64,000 nt of DNA, from positions 1,054,001 through 1,118,000 of the forward strand of contig JADKGW010000002.1 of assembly GCA_016722075.1 (NCBI GenBank), written 5' to 3'. Within the stretch, counting starts at the first letter, position 1; every line of letters starts with the position of its first letter. This stretch comes from Candidatus Kouleothrix ribensis (GTDB taxonomy: Bacteria; Chloroflexota; Chloroflexia; Chloroflexales; Roseiflexaceae). Position numbers and translations under genes: made by a program. The notes under the pieces were generated by a model. The model was not told the origin of the DNA and ran no database searches. It saw nothing but the letters and a program-made list of their open reading frames with translations. Positions 17,940 through 27,883 of the stretch are shown here, piece by piece.

Positions 17940-19625
17940 ATGAACTATATCCAAATGAGTAATGGCCCCTGGCTGACCTTCCTGGTGCTGTCGCCGCTGG
18001 CTGGCATGCTGCTGGTAGCGCTGGCTGGCGCGCTGCGCCTCGACGATCGGCTGGTGAAGATCGGCGCGACGGCCTGGTCGCTCACGTCGCTGGGGCTGGC
18101 GCTGTTCCTATGGGCCGGCTTCAACGCCAACGCAGTGGCCGACGGGCAGAGCGTGATCCAGTTTGTCGAGAAAATTCCCTGGATCGACGCGATCAAGGTC
18201 GACTACTTCCTGGGCGTCGATGGGATCAGCCTGCCGCTGGTGCTGCTGACCGTAGTGATGGCACCGATCGCCATGCTGGCCTCGTTCAGTGTCGAATCGC
18301 GCGTGAAGATGCACTACGCGCTGCTGTTCCTGCTCGAAGCGGCCATGCTTGGCTATTTCGTGGCGCTGAACTTCTTCTTCTTCTTCATCTTCTGGGAATT
18401 CAGCCTGGTGCCGGCGTTCTTCATCATCCAGAACTGGGGGCGCGACCCCGAGAACACGCGCCGCTACGCCGCATTCAAATTCTTCGTGTACACCATGGCC
18501 GGATCAGTCGGCATGCTGCTGCTGTTCCAGTTCTTCTACGTGGCCACGCGCGCGGCCGGCATCGCCACATTCGACCTAGTGACGCTGGGCCGGCTCGGCC
18601 AGGGCCTGCCGGTCGATGGCGCGCAGGGCACGCTGCAAGAGATCATCTTCCGCTACGTCGAGCGCACAGGCATCACCAGCTACCTGGGGCCATACCCGCT
18701 GCTGTATAGCTCGATCGCCTTCTGGGCCATCTTCATCGCCTTTGCGATCAAGCTGGCGGTGTGGCCGTTCCACACCTGGCTGCCCGATGCCTATGCCGAA
18801 GCGCCTACAGCCGGCTCGATCTTGCTCTCGGCGGTGATGTCGAAGATGGGCGCGTATGGCATGCTGCGGATCATGCTGCCGCTGGTGCCCGAGGCCGCGC
18901 AGTTCTTCGGCCCGGCGATCGGCGCGCTGGCGCTGGTGGGCATTGTGGCCGGCGCATTCGGCGCGCTATCGTACACCGGCGGCGACGTGAAGCGGCTGAT
19001 CGGGTACACCTCGATCAACCACATGGGCTATGTAGCGCTGGCAATCGCCGCCGTGGCCACGCTCAACAGCGCCGCCGACGGCCAGAGCCGCGCGCTGGCG
19101 CTCAATGGCGCGGTGATGCAGATGGTGGCGCACGGCCTCTCGACCGGCGCGCTGTTCTTGCTGGTGGGCTACCTGTACCAGCGCACCGGCACCTACTCGC
19201 TGCGCGACTGGGGCGGCCTGCGCAAGGTGATGCCGATGTTCTCGGGCGTGATGGGCGTGGCGCTGTTTGCTAACCTGGGGCTGCCAGGCCTGGCCGGCTT
19301 CGTCGGCGAATTCTTCATCTTCCGCGGCACCTGGGCCTCGCTGCCGTTCTTCACGCTGCTGGCCACGGTTGGCCTGGTGGTATCGGCACTGGCGCTCCTG
19401 CACATGTACGCGCGGATCTTCAACGGCCCACTGAACCCGCGCTGGGATAGCAGCCACGGGGGGCGCACACCAAGCGACATGCGCGTGGCCAGCCGCGAAT
19501 TCCTGGCGGCCGCGCCGTTGCTGCTGCTGCTGCTGATCCTGGGCATCTACCCCGCGCCGATCATGGACCTGGCGAACCAGACCGCCACGGCGCTGGTGAA
19601 TGTGTTTACGCGCGCGCTGTCGTAG
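17940..19625 (+). CDS. nuoM: NADH-quinone oxidoreductase subunit M, first copy
   Basis: Antiporter-like proton-pumping subunit, 561 residues from ATG 17940. About 14 membrane segments. The key Glu is in FFFFIFWEFSLVPAFFIIQ, the broken-helix Lys in AFAIKLAVWPFHTWLPDAY, and the second channel Lys in YTSINHMGYVALAIAA. An upstream in-frame TTG at 17874 would fall in a hairpin, so ATG is chosen. A second nuoM-type gene follows 68 nt downstream; this first copy is the more divergent, with a longer loop around 205-240. Confidence 0.94.
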   Translation: MNYIQMSNGPWLTFLVLSPLAGMLLVALAGALRLDDRLVKIGATAWSLTSLGLALFLWAGFNANAVADGQSVIQFVEKIPWIDAIKVDYFLGVDGISLPLVLLTVVMAPIAMLASFSVESRVKMHYALLFLLEAAMLGYFVALNFFFFFIFWEFSLVPAFFIIQNWGRDPENTRRYAAFKFFVYTMAGSVGMLLLFQFFYVATRAAGIATFDLVTLGRLGQGLPVDGAQGTLQEIIFRYVERTGITSYLGPYPLLYSSIAFWAIFIAFAIKLAVWPFHTWLPDAYAEAPTAGSILLSAVMSKMGAYGMLRIMLPLVPEAAQFFGPAIGALALVGIVAGAFGALSYTGGDVKRLIGYTSINHMGYVALAIAAVATLNSAADGQSRALALNGAVMQMVAHGLSTGALFLLVGYLYQRTGTYSLRDWGGLRKVMPMFSGVMGVALFANLGLPGLAGFVGEFFIFRGTWASLPFFTLLATVGLVVSALALLHMYARIFNGPLNPRWDSSHGGRTPSDMRVASREFLAAAPLLLLLLILGIYPAPIMDLANQTATALVNVFTRALS

Positions 19626-19635
19626 CAGCGTGAAG

Positions 19636-19655
19636 GGATGTGCCTCGGCGCATCC
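19636..19655. repeat. Short hairpin between the two nuoM genes
   Basis: GGATGTGCC and GGCGCATCC form a 9-bp stem with one G-T pair and a 2-nt loop. Confidence 0.5.
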
Positions 19656-19693
19656 GTACATATGGCCTTGGATCTATCGATTAGGGATACGCT

Positions 19694-21214
19694 ATGCATC
19701 TGTATGACCTTCCCACGGGCGTGCCGTGGCTCAGCTTGATCTGGATCAGCATGCTGATCCCAGCGATCATCATGATGTTCCTGAAGCCCGAGCAGAAATA
19801 TGCGATCCGCATGGTCGGCACCATCTTTGCGTTTGTATCGCTGGTGCTGTCGCTGCTGGTATACTTCGGCTACGACTACAGCAGCGCGCAGAAGCTCCAG
19901 TTCGTCGAAGAGCTGCCCTGGCTGCCGCAGGTTGGGATCAACTACATCCTGGCCGCCGACGGCATCAGTATGCCCATGCTGATCTTGAACGGCTTCGTGA
20001 TCTTCACTGGCGCGCTGATGAGCTGGAACATCGAGCAGCGCACGCGCGAGTACTGGATTCTACTGCTGATCCTCACTGCCGGCGTGTATGGCGTGTTCGT
20101 ATCGGTCGACCTGTTTCTGTTCTTCGTGTTCTACGAGCTGGCAGTGCTGCCGATGTACCTGCTGATCGGCATCTGGGGCAGCACGCGCAAAGAGTACGGC
20201 GCCATGAAGCTGACGCTGTACCTGATGGCCGGATCGGCCATGATCATCATCGGCATGATCGCACTGTACTTCGGCAGTGGGCTGCGCACCTTCGATATGC
20301 GCCAGCTCGCGCAGGTAGCGCTGCTGCCGCGCCCGTTCCAGATCGCATTCTTCCCGCCGCTGTTCCTGGGCTTCGCGGTGCTGGCGGGCATGTTTCCGTT
20401 CCACACCTGGAGCCCAACCGGGCACGTGGCCGCGCCGACGGCCGTGTCGATGCTGCATGCCGGCGTGCTGATGAAGCTGGGCGCCTACGGCTGCCTGCGC
20501 GCGGCTATGTGGCTGATGCCCGAGGGCGCGCACGTCTGGCTGCTGCCGATCGCAATCGCTACGCTGATCAACGCCGTGTATGGCGCTACGATCGCCATGA
20601 CCCAGCGCGACTTCAAGTTCATGATCGGCTACTCGTCGGTGAGCCACATGGGCCTGGTGGTGATGGGCCTGGCGGCCGGCAACGAGATCGGCCTGATCGG
20701 CGCAGTGCTGCAGATGTTCGCGCATGGTGTGATGACCGCGCTGTTCTTCGCGGTGGTTGGCCGCATGGTCTACGAGCGCACGCACACGCGCCAGTTCCCC
20801 GAGCTGGGCGGCATGGCCAAGATCATGCCATTCGCGGCGTTCGTGTTCATCCTGGCCGGGCTATCATCGATGGGCATGCCCGGCTTCGCCGGCTTCTGGG
20901 CCGAGTTCAACATCTTCATGGGCATGTGGGATCGCTTCCCGCTGATCTCGGTGCTGGCGGCAATCTCGATCCCGATCACTGCGGCCTACATTCTGCGTGC
21001 AGTCTACACGGTGTTCTTCGGCGAAGTGAAAGACCCGAGCTTCTACAAGCTGCCCAAACTCACCTGGCAAGAGTACGCCGGCGCGTCGGTGCTGGCGGCG
21101 GTGATCATCATCACGGGCCTGTACCCAGGCATCCTGACCGAGATGATCGGCAGCGGCGTGCGCCCGATCGCCGAGGCGATTCAGCAGGCAGGGTCGCTAT
21201 CTTTAGGACGGTGA
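19694..21214 (+). CDS. nuoM: NADH-quinone oxidoreductase subunit M, second copy
   Basis: 506 residues, the usual NuoM length. Conserved: FFVFYELAVLPMYLLIGIWG with the channel Glu, AVLAGMFPFHTWSPTGHVAA, and YSSVSHMGLVVMGLAAGN. Clearly homologous to but diverged from the preceding nuoM (for example SPTGH in place of LPDAY), so the duplication is old. A third antiporter-like subunit of this type (with L, M and N) suggests a complex I with an extra pumping subunit, or alternative subunit use; the stoichiometry is not readable from sequence. Confidence 0.95.
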   Translation: MHLYDLPTGVPWLSLIWISMLIPAIIMMFLKPEQKYAIRMVGTIFAFVSLVLSLLVYFGYDYSSAQKLQFVEELPWLPQVGINYILAADGISMPMLILNGFVIFTGALMSWNIEQRTREYWILLLILTAGVYGVFVSVDLFLFFVFYELAVLPMYLLIGIWGSTRKEYGAMKLTLYLMAGSAMIIIGMIALYFGSGLRTFDMRQLAQVALLPRPFQIAFFPPLFLGFAVLAGMFPFHTWSPTGHVAAPTAVSMLHAGVLMKLGAYGCLRAAMWLMPEGAHVWLLPIAIATLINAVYGATIAMTQRDFKFMIGYSSVSHMGLVVMGLAAGNEIGLIGAVLQMFAHGVMTALFFAVVGRMVYERTHTRQFPELGGMAKIMPFAAFVFILAGLSSMGMPGFAGFWAEFNIFMGMWDRFPLISVLAAISIPITAAYILRAVYTVFFGEVKDPSFYKLPKLTWQEYAGASVLAAVIIITGLYPGILTEMIGSGVRPIAEAIQQAGSLSLGR

Positions 21215-21290
21215 CAAGATGGCAAGATGACAAGGTGACGTTTGCTTAACTGCTTCACCTTGTCATCTTGGCACAATGTCATCTTGTCAA
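21212..21290. repeat. Octamer inverted-repeat array, nuoM-nuoN gap
   Basis: GTGACAAG, ATGGCAAG, ATGACAAG, GTGACGTT on the left face CTTGTCAT, CTTGGCAC, AATGTCAT, CTTGTCAA on the right. The words match those of the nuoK-nuoL array, and the nuoM stop codon lies in the first word. Confidence 0.8.
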
Positions 21291-21303
21291 GGGAGTTACG
21301 AGG

Positions 21304-22938
21304 GTGAGCTTTCAATTTGCGATCACAGACATCCCGCGGCTGCTACCCGAGCTGATGCTGCTGGCGCTGGCGCTGCTGGTGCTGGGCACCGATGTGCTCG
21401 AGCGCTGGGGCAACGACCCGCAATCGCAGCTCGAGCGCGGCAAGGCCGCCGGCCAGCTGACGGCGATCGGGCTGATCTTCGTGTTTGTGGTCGGGCTGGT
21501 GCAGAGCAAGTATCTGTTCAGCATCCCCGAGCCGACGCCCGAGACGAACGGCGTGCTGGCCTACCTGATGTCGCTCGGCCGCAACTTACAGGCCGGCGGG
21601 CCAGGCGGCGACCCCATTCTGGGTGCGTTTGCGACCGACAACCTGACCATGATCGCGCGGCTGACCTTCGTCGGCGCGGCGTTTCTGACCACGCTGCTGG
21701 CGCTCGACTACCGGCCATCGGGCAACCCCGGCGAGTTCTACGCGCTGATCCTGTTCGCGACGCTGGGCATGAACCTGATGGCCTCGGCGTCGGAGCTGAT
21801 CATGGCCTATGTGTCGCTCGAGCTGTCGTCGATCTCGCTCTACATCCTGGCCGGCTACTTCCGCAACGAGCGCGCCTCGGCCGAGGCCGGCATCAAGTAC
21901 TTCCTGTTCGGCGCACTGTCGTCGGGGATTCTGCTGTATGGCATGACCCTGGCCTACGGCTTTACCGCCAGTGTCAACCGCGCGAATGGCGGCCAGCCGA
22001 TCATCGCAACCCTGTTCTCGGAGATCGCCAAGGCCGGCGCGAGCGGCCAGGGCGGCACGCTGCTCACGCTGGCGATGATCTTCGTGCTGGCCGGGATTGG
22101 CTACAAGGTGGCGGTGGTGCCGTTCCACAGCTGGTCGCCCGATGTGTACCAGGGCGCGCCAACGCCGATCACCGCGTTTATCTCGACCGCCTCGAAGACG
22201 GCCGGCTTCATTCTGCTGTACCGCGTGCTGGTCACGGCGTTCCCATCGATCGCCGGATCATCGGCGTTCGGCAGCTTCGGCGGCTGGACCAGCCTGCTGT
22301 CGATTATTGCGCTGTTGACTATGGTCTTCGGCAACCTATCGGCGCTGCCGCAGAAGAATGCCAAGCGCCTGCTGGCCTACTCGAGCATTGGCCACGCCGG
22401 CTTCTTGCTGCTGGCGCTCCTGGTGTGGTCTTCGGCCTCCTCAGCCGATCAGACCTTCGGCAGCGCGTCGTTGATCTACTACCTGATCGCCTATACCGTG
22501 ACCAACCTGGGTGCGTTTGGCGCGCTGGCGGTGGTGCGCGATGCCCTCGGCGGCGACGATATGAGCGACCTGAACGGCCTGTGGAAGCGCAATATTGGCC
22601 TGACGCTGATGCTGACGGTGCTGGTGCTGTCGCTGGCCGGCGTGCCGCCACTATCGGGCTTCTGGGCCAAGTTCTTCGTGTTTATGGCCGGCTACCAGGG
22701 CGGGGCGCTGCTGGTGGTGTCGATCGGCGTGGCCATGACGATCGTAAGCCTGTACTACTACCTGGGCTTCCTCAAGGCCATGTGGATGAACCCGCCAACG
22801 TCGGACGAGCCGGTGCGCACGCCGCCGGCAATGAACGCCACGATCATGATCTCGACAGTGCTGGTGCTGCTGCTGGGCCTGTTCCCAAATGCGGTCTGGA
22901 ATATTCTGAGCCAGGCGACGCTGATCGCCGGGCGCTAA
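21304..22938 (+). CDS. nuoN: NADH-quinone oxidoreductase subunit N
   Basis: Antiporter-like proton-pumping subunit next to NuoK, 544 residues from GTG 21304 (GGGAG 8 nt upstream). About 14 membrane segments. Channel residues are in MAYVSLELSSISLYILAGYF (Glu), IGYKVAVVPFHSWSPDVYQG (Lys) and LAYSSIGHAGFLLLAL (Lys-equivalent helix). Longer than E. coli NuoN because of loops near 85-110 and 215-250. Last gene of the operon; a hairpin terminator follows 80 nt downstream. Confidence 0.96.
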   Translation: MSFQFAITDIPRLLPELMLLALALLVLGTDVLERWGNDPQSQLERGKAAGQLTAIGLIFVFVVGLVQSKYLFSIPEPTPETNGVLAYLMSLGRNLQAGGPGGDPILGAFATDNLTMIARLTFVGAAFLTTLLALDYRPSGNPGEFYALILFATLGMNLMASASELIMAYVSLELSSISLYILAGYFRNERASAEAGIKYFLFGALSSGILLYGMTLAYGFTASVNRANGGQPIIATLFSEIAKAGASGQGGTLLTLAMIFVLAGIGYKVAVVPFHSWSPDVYQGAPTPITAFISTASKTAGFILLYRVLVTAFPSIAGSSAFGSFGGWTSLLSIIALLTMVFGNLSALPQKNAKRLLAYSSIGHAGFLLLALLVWSSASSADQTFGSASLIYYLIAYTVTNLGAFGALAVVRDALGGDDMSDLNGLWKRNIGLTLMLTVLVLSLAGVPPLSGFWAKFFVFMAGYQGGALLVVSIGVAMTIVSLYYYLGFLKAMWMNPPTSDEPVRTPPAMNATIMISTVLVLLLGLFPNAVWNILSQATLIAGR

Positions 22939-23020
22939 ACCGCGCTGGCCGGTTGCGCCCGGCCTGAGAGGCTGCCTACAATTTCACCACAAGGGCACAC
23001 AAGCTCACGATGAATAGTGC

Positions 23021-23060
23021 GTAGTGCGTAGCTTATAGATAGCTACGCACTACCTGTTTT
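23021..23060 (+). terminator. Terminator of the nuo operon, built from a heptamer array
   Basis: GTAGTGCGTAGCT (23021-23033) pairs perfectly with 23041-23053 across a 7-nt loop, followed by CTGTTTT. The left arm extends as repeats of GTAGTGC. It lies between the convergent nuoN and amidohydrolase genes and may act on both. Confidence 0.65.
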
Positions 23061-23087
23061 GGGGGCAATACAGCGCCGCCGCGACGC

Positions 23088-24296
<1,209 letters not shown>

Positions 24297-24343
24297 ATTG
24301 AACAGCCATACACTGCTTGCCGAGCAGGTTCTGCGAGCTGCCT

Positions 24344-24349
24344 ATTATA
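24344..24349 (-). promoter_or_regulatory. -10 element of the amidohydrolase gene
   Basis: A perfect TATAAT on the minus strand, 48 nt before the start codon. Its -35 region would lie at the edge of the adjacent MITE-like element, so the insertion may have supplied or altered the -35. Confidence 0.45.
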
Positions 24350-24368
24350 CTCGCTTGTTGTGGGGGTA

Positions 24369-24510
24369 ATACCAACTCCGTTTGATTACGTTCGTTTTGG
24401 TGTGCGGTGCCTGGCTTTGCCAGGCACCGCACACCAAAAGAGCATTTCGGGGGCGGCAAAGCCGTCCCCGAACCCCCACCATAAACCAAGCGATTAACCG
24501 GATTTGGTAT
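24369..24510. mobile_element. MITE-like element, copy 1 (142 bp)
   Basis: Ends are inverted repeats (ATACCAACTCCG at left, CGGATTTGGTAT at right). It contains a perfect 21-bp hairpin (24395-24415 with 24419-24439) and a second GC-rich hairpin (24446-24472). No coding capacity. The reverse complement matches the element at 54992-55133 with about 7 differences. If a TA is the duplicated target, the element proper starts at CCAA, as in IS630/Tc1-type nonautonomous elements (inference). Confidence 0.85.
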
Positions 24511-24574
24511 AAGATAGGACGCGGACGAACGCCGATACCGGGAATCGATCCGCAGCGGACGCACGCGCAATCGG

Positions 24575-26776
24575 CTACGCCACCGCGATCGTGTACCCAT
24601 GCTCAACCAGCGTCACGTCGCCCTGGCGCAGCGCCAGCGCCAGCCGGTACTCGCCGGGGCGCTCGGGCGTCAGCCGCAGCCGGTCGATCTCCATGGCCAT
24701 GCAGTCGGCCGGCAGCGTCAGCGCGCGCTCAACCCGCGCGATCTCGCCCTCGGGGCCGCTCAGGTGCGCGAACAGCTCGACCGGCACCTGGCGGTGCGCG
24801 TCGTTCACGACATACAGCGGCAGGTCGATCGGCCGGCCGGGCGGGTGCGAGTCGTATTTCAGCAGCGTAAACAGGTACTGCGGGCTGAAGGCGCGCTGCA
24901 TGGCATGGTACGAGCGCTTGGGCACGCGCCAGTAATCGACGATCGACCACTGCACCGCCGGGTTCGAGTCGTGAAACATGAATGGAATGATCCCGCCGGT
25001 GGGCCGGTATTTGTTGAAGCGCAGGCGATCAATGTAGAACCGGTTGATCGCACTCTGATACTCCTGGGTCATATGCACCAGCTCGCCAAGCGAGCCGGCC
25101 TCGCGCCACTTGAGCCAGTAGTCGAACATATTCGGCTGCATATGATGGCGGCTGGCCATATAGTCCCAGTCGATCTTAGCGATGTCGGTCTCCATGAACC
25201 TGGCGCAGCTCTCGATATTCGGGAAGCTCTGCGCGCCAAACTCGGTGACAAAGCGGATGTTGTCGGGGAAGCGCTGAGCGACCGGCTCGAACGAGCGCAG
25301 CGGGCCGTACACACCGCCATACCAGCCGAAGTAGAAATGCGTGTCGGTGCCTTTGCGGAAGAACGGCACGGCGTACTCGCCCGAGGCGCGTACAACCGGC
25401 CGGGTGGTATCTTCGGCACGCGCCACGCGCTTAAGCTGGCGATCCATAACATCGCGATTCCAGTTCCAGATGAACACCGAGACATATGCGCGGAACAGCG
25501 TATAGTACGACTCGTCCTTGGTATCGATCGCGTAGAGCGGCTCGTTGTGCATACACCAGATCGCGATCGACGGGTGGCTACCGAGCTGGCGCACCATCTG
25601 GCGCACCTGGCGGCACGCCTCGGGCAGCACCTCGCGGCGATACATCCACTGCAGCGGGAAATCTTGCCAGAGCAACATGCCGGCCAGGTCGGCTGCTTCG
25701 TAAAAAGCCGGGTGTTCGACATGGGCGTGTATGCGCAGCATGTTCATATGGCAGTCGATCGCCAGCTGAAGGTCGTGGGCATAGCGCTCGGGTGTCATCG
25801 TGGCGATGCGCGTGTCGCCGGGCGCGTAGTTGTTGCCCTTAATGAACAGGCGCTTGCCGTTCAGGTAGGCGATCCACTTGCGCAGCTCGAAGCGGCGGAT
25901 GCCGAAGGTGCTGGCGTGCCGGTCGGAAACCTCGTCGCCATACAGCAGCTCGAGTGTAATCGTGTAGCAGTTCGGGTGGCCCAGGTCGTGCGTCCACCAC
26001 GGCTGGGGGTCGCGCACCTCGAGCACACCGGCGATCTCCTGGCGGCCCTGCGCCAGCGCGCGGCGCTGCTCGATCGTCTGCACCGCGCCGGCAAAGTTCT
26101 TGGGCGCGATCGTCCAGCGCAGCGTCACATCGGCGGCCTCGGCGGCGTCGATCACGGCCTGAAAGCGCAGCTCGGCCGCAGCCTCGCCAAATGCCTCGGT
26201 GCGCAGCACCACCTCGGCGATCCGCGCCGGCCCGCTGGCGATCAGCTCGACCGGCAGCCACACGCCGCCGGGGTTCGAAGCCGGGTCGAGGCAATCCCAG
26301 TGCGAGAACACGCCGGTGATCATGCGCTTGCCGAGCTTGTCGCGCTCCTCGGGGCACTCGACCTCGATCAGCACGGTGTTCTCAGGCGCGATCCAGGCGG
26401 TCACCTCGTGCTCTTGCGGGCCGAAGTAGCCTTCGTGGCGCCCCAGGTCGACGCCGTTGAAGTAGGGTTGCGACCAGTAGAAGATCCCGTTCAGGCGCAG
26501 CCAGAACCGAGAACCAAGCGCCGAGCAGCGCGTGGCTGGCTCGGCCGGGTAACGAGTTGGTTCCGGGGTCTGGGTTCTGGGTTCTTCCAGCCCGAAGCGC
26601 TTGCGGTAGACCATCTTGCCGGCGTAGCGCTCGAGCAGCGGGTGCTGCTGCCAATGCGCCGGCAGCGTCTGCGTTAGCCAGGCGTCGTCGTCGAGCGGGT
26701 AGAAGCCCTGCCTGAAGGTGTCGATCGGAAACAGCTGCCAGTCGCCGTCCAGCGTCAGCGTTGAGGGGATTGTCAT
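24575..26776 (-). CDS. Glycoside hydrolase family 2 protein
   Basis: Retaining beta-glycosidase of the GH2 clan (beta-mannosidase / glucuronidase / galactosidase-like), 733 residues. Order: jelly-roll sugar-binding domain (about 1-190), immunoglobulin-like domain (190-310), TIM barrel (310-600), C-terminal beta domain. The acid/base Glu is in IAIWCMHNEPLY and the nucleophile in FVTEFGAQSFPN. No signal peptide, so probably cytosolic. Residues about 64-89 look foreign: they are encoded by a heptamer repeat array and interrupt the N-terminal domain in frame. The start overlaps the upstream hydrolase stop as ATGA, indicating coupling. Confidence 0.92.
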   Translation of the reverse strand: MTIPSTLTLDGDWQLFPIDTFRQGFYPLDDDAWLTQTLPAHWQQHPLLERYAGKMVYRKRFGLEEPRTQTPEPTRYPAEPATRCSALGSRFWLRLNGIFYWSQPYFNGVDLGRHEGYFGPQEHEVTAWIAPENTVLIEVECPEERDKLGKRMITGVFSHWDCLDPASNPGGVWLPVELIASGPARIAEVVLRTEAFGEAAAELRFQAVIDAAEAADVTLRWTIAPKNFAGAVQTIEQRRALAQGRQEIAGVLEVRDPQPWWTHDLGHPNCYTITLELLYGDEVSDRHASTFGIRRFELRKWIAYLNGKRLFIKGNNYAPGDTRIATMTPERYAHDLQLAIDCHMNMLRIHAHVEHPAFYEAADLAGMLLWQDFPLQWMYRREVLPEACRQVRQMVRQLGSHPSIAIWCMHNEPLYAIDTKDESYYTLFRAYVSVFIWNWNRDVMDRQLKRVARAEDTTRPVVRASGEYAVPFFRKGTDTHFYFGWYGGVYGPLRSFEPVAQRFPDNIRFVTEFGAQSFPNIESCARFMETDIAKIDWDYMASRHHMQPNMFDYWLKWREAGSLGELVHMTQEYQSAINRFYIDRLRFNKYRPTGGIIPFMFHDSNPAVQWSIVDYWRVPKRSYHAMQRAFSPQYLFTLLKYDSHPPGRPIDLPLYVVNDAHRQVPVELFAHLSGPEGEIARVERALTLPADCMAMEIDRLRLTPERPGEYRLALALRQGDVTLVEHGYTIAVA
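26503..26588. repeat. Heptamer palindromic array inside the GH2 coding sequence
   Basis: Read on the plus strand, seven-base words AGAACCG, AGAACCA, AGCGCCG, AGCAGCG run into GGTTCCG, GGGTCTG, GGTTCTG, GGTTCTT, arranged as two complementary arms. They share words with the nuoD-nuoI spacer array. The region is open in the GH2 frame and adds about 26-28 residues. Confidence 0.7.
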
Positions 26777-27540
26777 AGCGTCTCGTTATCGTGTAGGAAT
26801 TGCAGTAACGCGATCCGGAACAGATCAGGCTGCTCGTTCATCACCGGGTGGCCGGCCGCCGGCAGGATGCACAGCTGTGCCTGCGGCAGCGCGCGCCGCA
26901 TGGCCACCTGCTGGTCGATATGGCCAAAGCCATCGCGCTCACCGGCGATCAGCAGCACCGGGGCGCTGATCTGCGCGAGCTGGCCGAGCGTCAGGCTCGG
27001 CTGCACCGGCCAGAGCGCCAACATCTGGCGCATGAGCGCTTGCCAGTAGCCCGGCGTGTGGTGCGTGTCGTGCAGCTGCGCGAGCCGCGCGGCCCACTCG
27101 GGCAGGCGCGCCACGATCCGCTCGGGCGTCATCTTGGCCAGCAGCGCGAGCGTACGCTCGTCGTTGGTATACTGAGCGCCCACCAGCGTCAGCGAGCACA
27201 CGCGCGCGGGCCAGCGCAGCGCGAAGTACAGCAGCGTGATGCCGCCGTCGCTGAAGCCGCAGAAGTGCGCCCGCGCAAGCCCCAGGCCATCCAGCAGCCC
27301 CGCCAGGTCGTCGGCCAGCTGGTCGTAGCTGGCAAACGGCTCGGCCGAGCGGCTGGTGCGCCCGTGGCCGCGGTGGTCGTAGGCCAGCACGCGGTAGCGC
27401 TCGGCTAGGGCCGGCAGCTGGTGCGCCCAGTCGGACTCGATCGTGTCGAGCGCGCCGTTGAGCAGCACCAGCGCGGGCGCGCCCGGCGCGCCGTGCAGCT
27501 CGTAATAGATCCGCAGGTCGCGCACATCGAGCAGTGGCAT
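26773..27540 (-). CDS. Alpha/beta-fold hydrolase
   Basis: 255 residues from ATG 27540, a complete alpha/beta hydrolase fold. Seen: the oxyanion region VLLNGALDTIESDW, AYDHRGHGRTSRS, the nucleophile elbow (HFCGFSDGGI, Ser in the G-x-S-x-G-like GFSDG), the acid Asp in LIAGERDGFGH and the His in LPAAGHPVMNE. Typical of carboxylic-ester hydrolases; substrate unknown. Translationally coupled to the GH2 gene (ATGA overlap), so it may deacylate the sugar released or attacked by that glycosidase (inference). TTGACA-17-TAGAAT promoter just upstream. Confidence 0.9.
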   Translation of the reverse strand: MPLLDVRDLRIYYELHGAPGAPALVLLNGALDTIESDWAHQLPALAERYRVLAYDHRGHGRTSRSAEPFASYDQLADDLAGLLDGLGLARAHFCGFSDGGITLLYFALRWPARVCSLTLVGAQYTNDERTLALLAKMTPERIVARLPEWAARLAQLHDTHHTPGYWQALMRQMLALWPVQPSLTLGQLAQISAPVLLIAGERDGFGHIDQQVAMRRALPQAQLCILPAAGHPVMNEQPDLFRIALLQFLHDNETL

Positions 27541-27578
27541 GGTCGCACCTATGCAATCAGTCGCCGGCATTCGCATAT

Positions 27579-27607
27579 ATTCTAGCGAGCCGATCGGCGC
27601 GTGTCAA
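27579..27607 (-). promoter_or_regulatory. Sigma-70 promoter of the hydrolase-GH2 operon
   Basis: On the minus strand TTGACA (27607-27602), a 17-bp spacer, then TAGAAT (27584-27579). The start would be near 27572, about 32 nt before the coding start. Confidence 0.75.
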
Positions 27608-27842
27608 TGACACGTGGCAGGTGTTACGCGGTGGTGCGTGGTGTACCGGCCCATACCTGCGGCAGCATGCTACGCTCCTATCTTCGTGGGCGCCGATTGT
27701 GGCGCGGAGCGCCTTAATCGAAACGTACCGCCCGGCCGCAGGCTACAACCGCCGACTGCGTAGGCCCTGCCAACTACGGCTTTTGCGCCGCGAAGCGCAC
27801 CGCCAGAGCGCCAGCGGCACGCAAGCCGCGCTAGGTACGGTA

Positions 27843-27851
27843 TGCTATAAT
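27843..27851 (+). promoter_or_regulatory. Extended -10 element
   Basis: TGCTATAAT, 32 nt before the GTG start of the M20-like gene at 27884; no clear -35. Confidence 0.6.
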
Positions 27852-27883
27852 GATCATACCTTCTCGCCATACTGGAGCGGCAC

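Larger units (their letters stand above)
27541..27883. other. Divergent promoter region
   Basis: Separates the minus-strand hydrolase/GH2 operon from the plus-strand M20-like gene. It contains one promoter for each direction and no visible gene. A motif ACCGCCGACTGC (27748-27759) recurs at 30828-30839. Confidence 0.6.

Noticed and set aside
24599..26677. 692-codon plus-strand frame opposite the GH2 gene
   Set aside because: Antisense shadow; the minus-strand frame has the conserved GH2 motifs.
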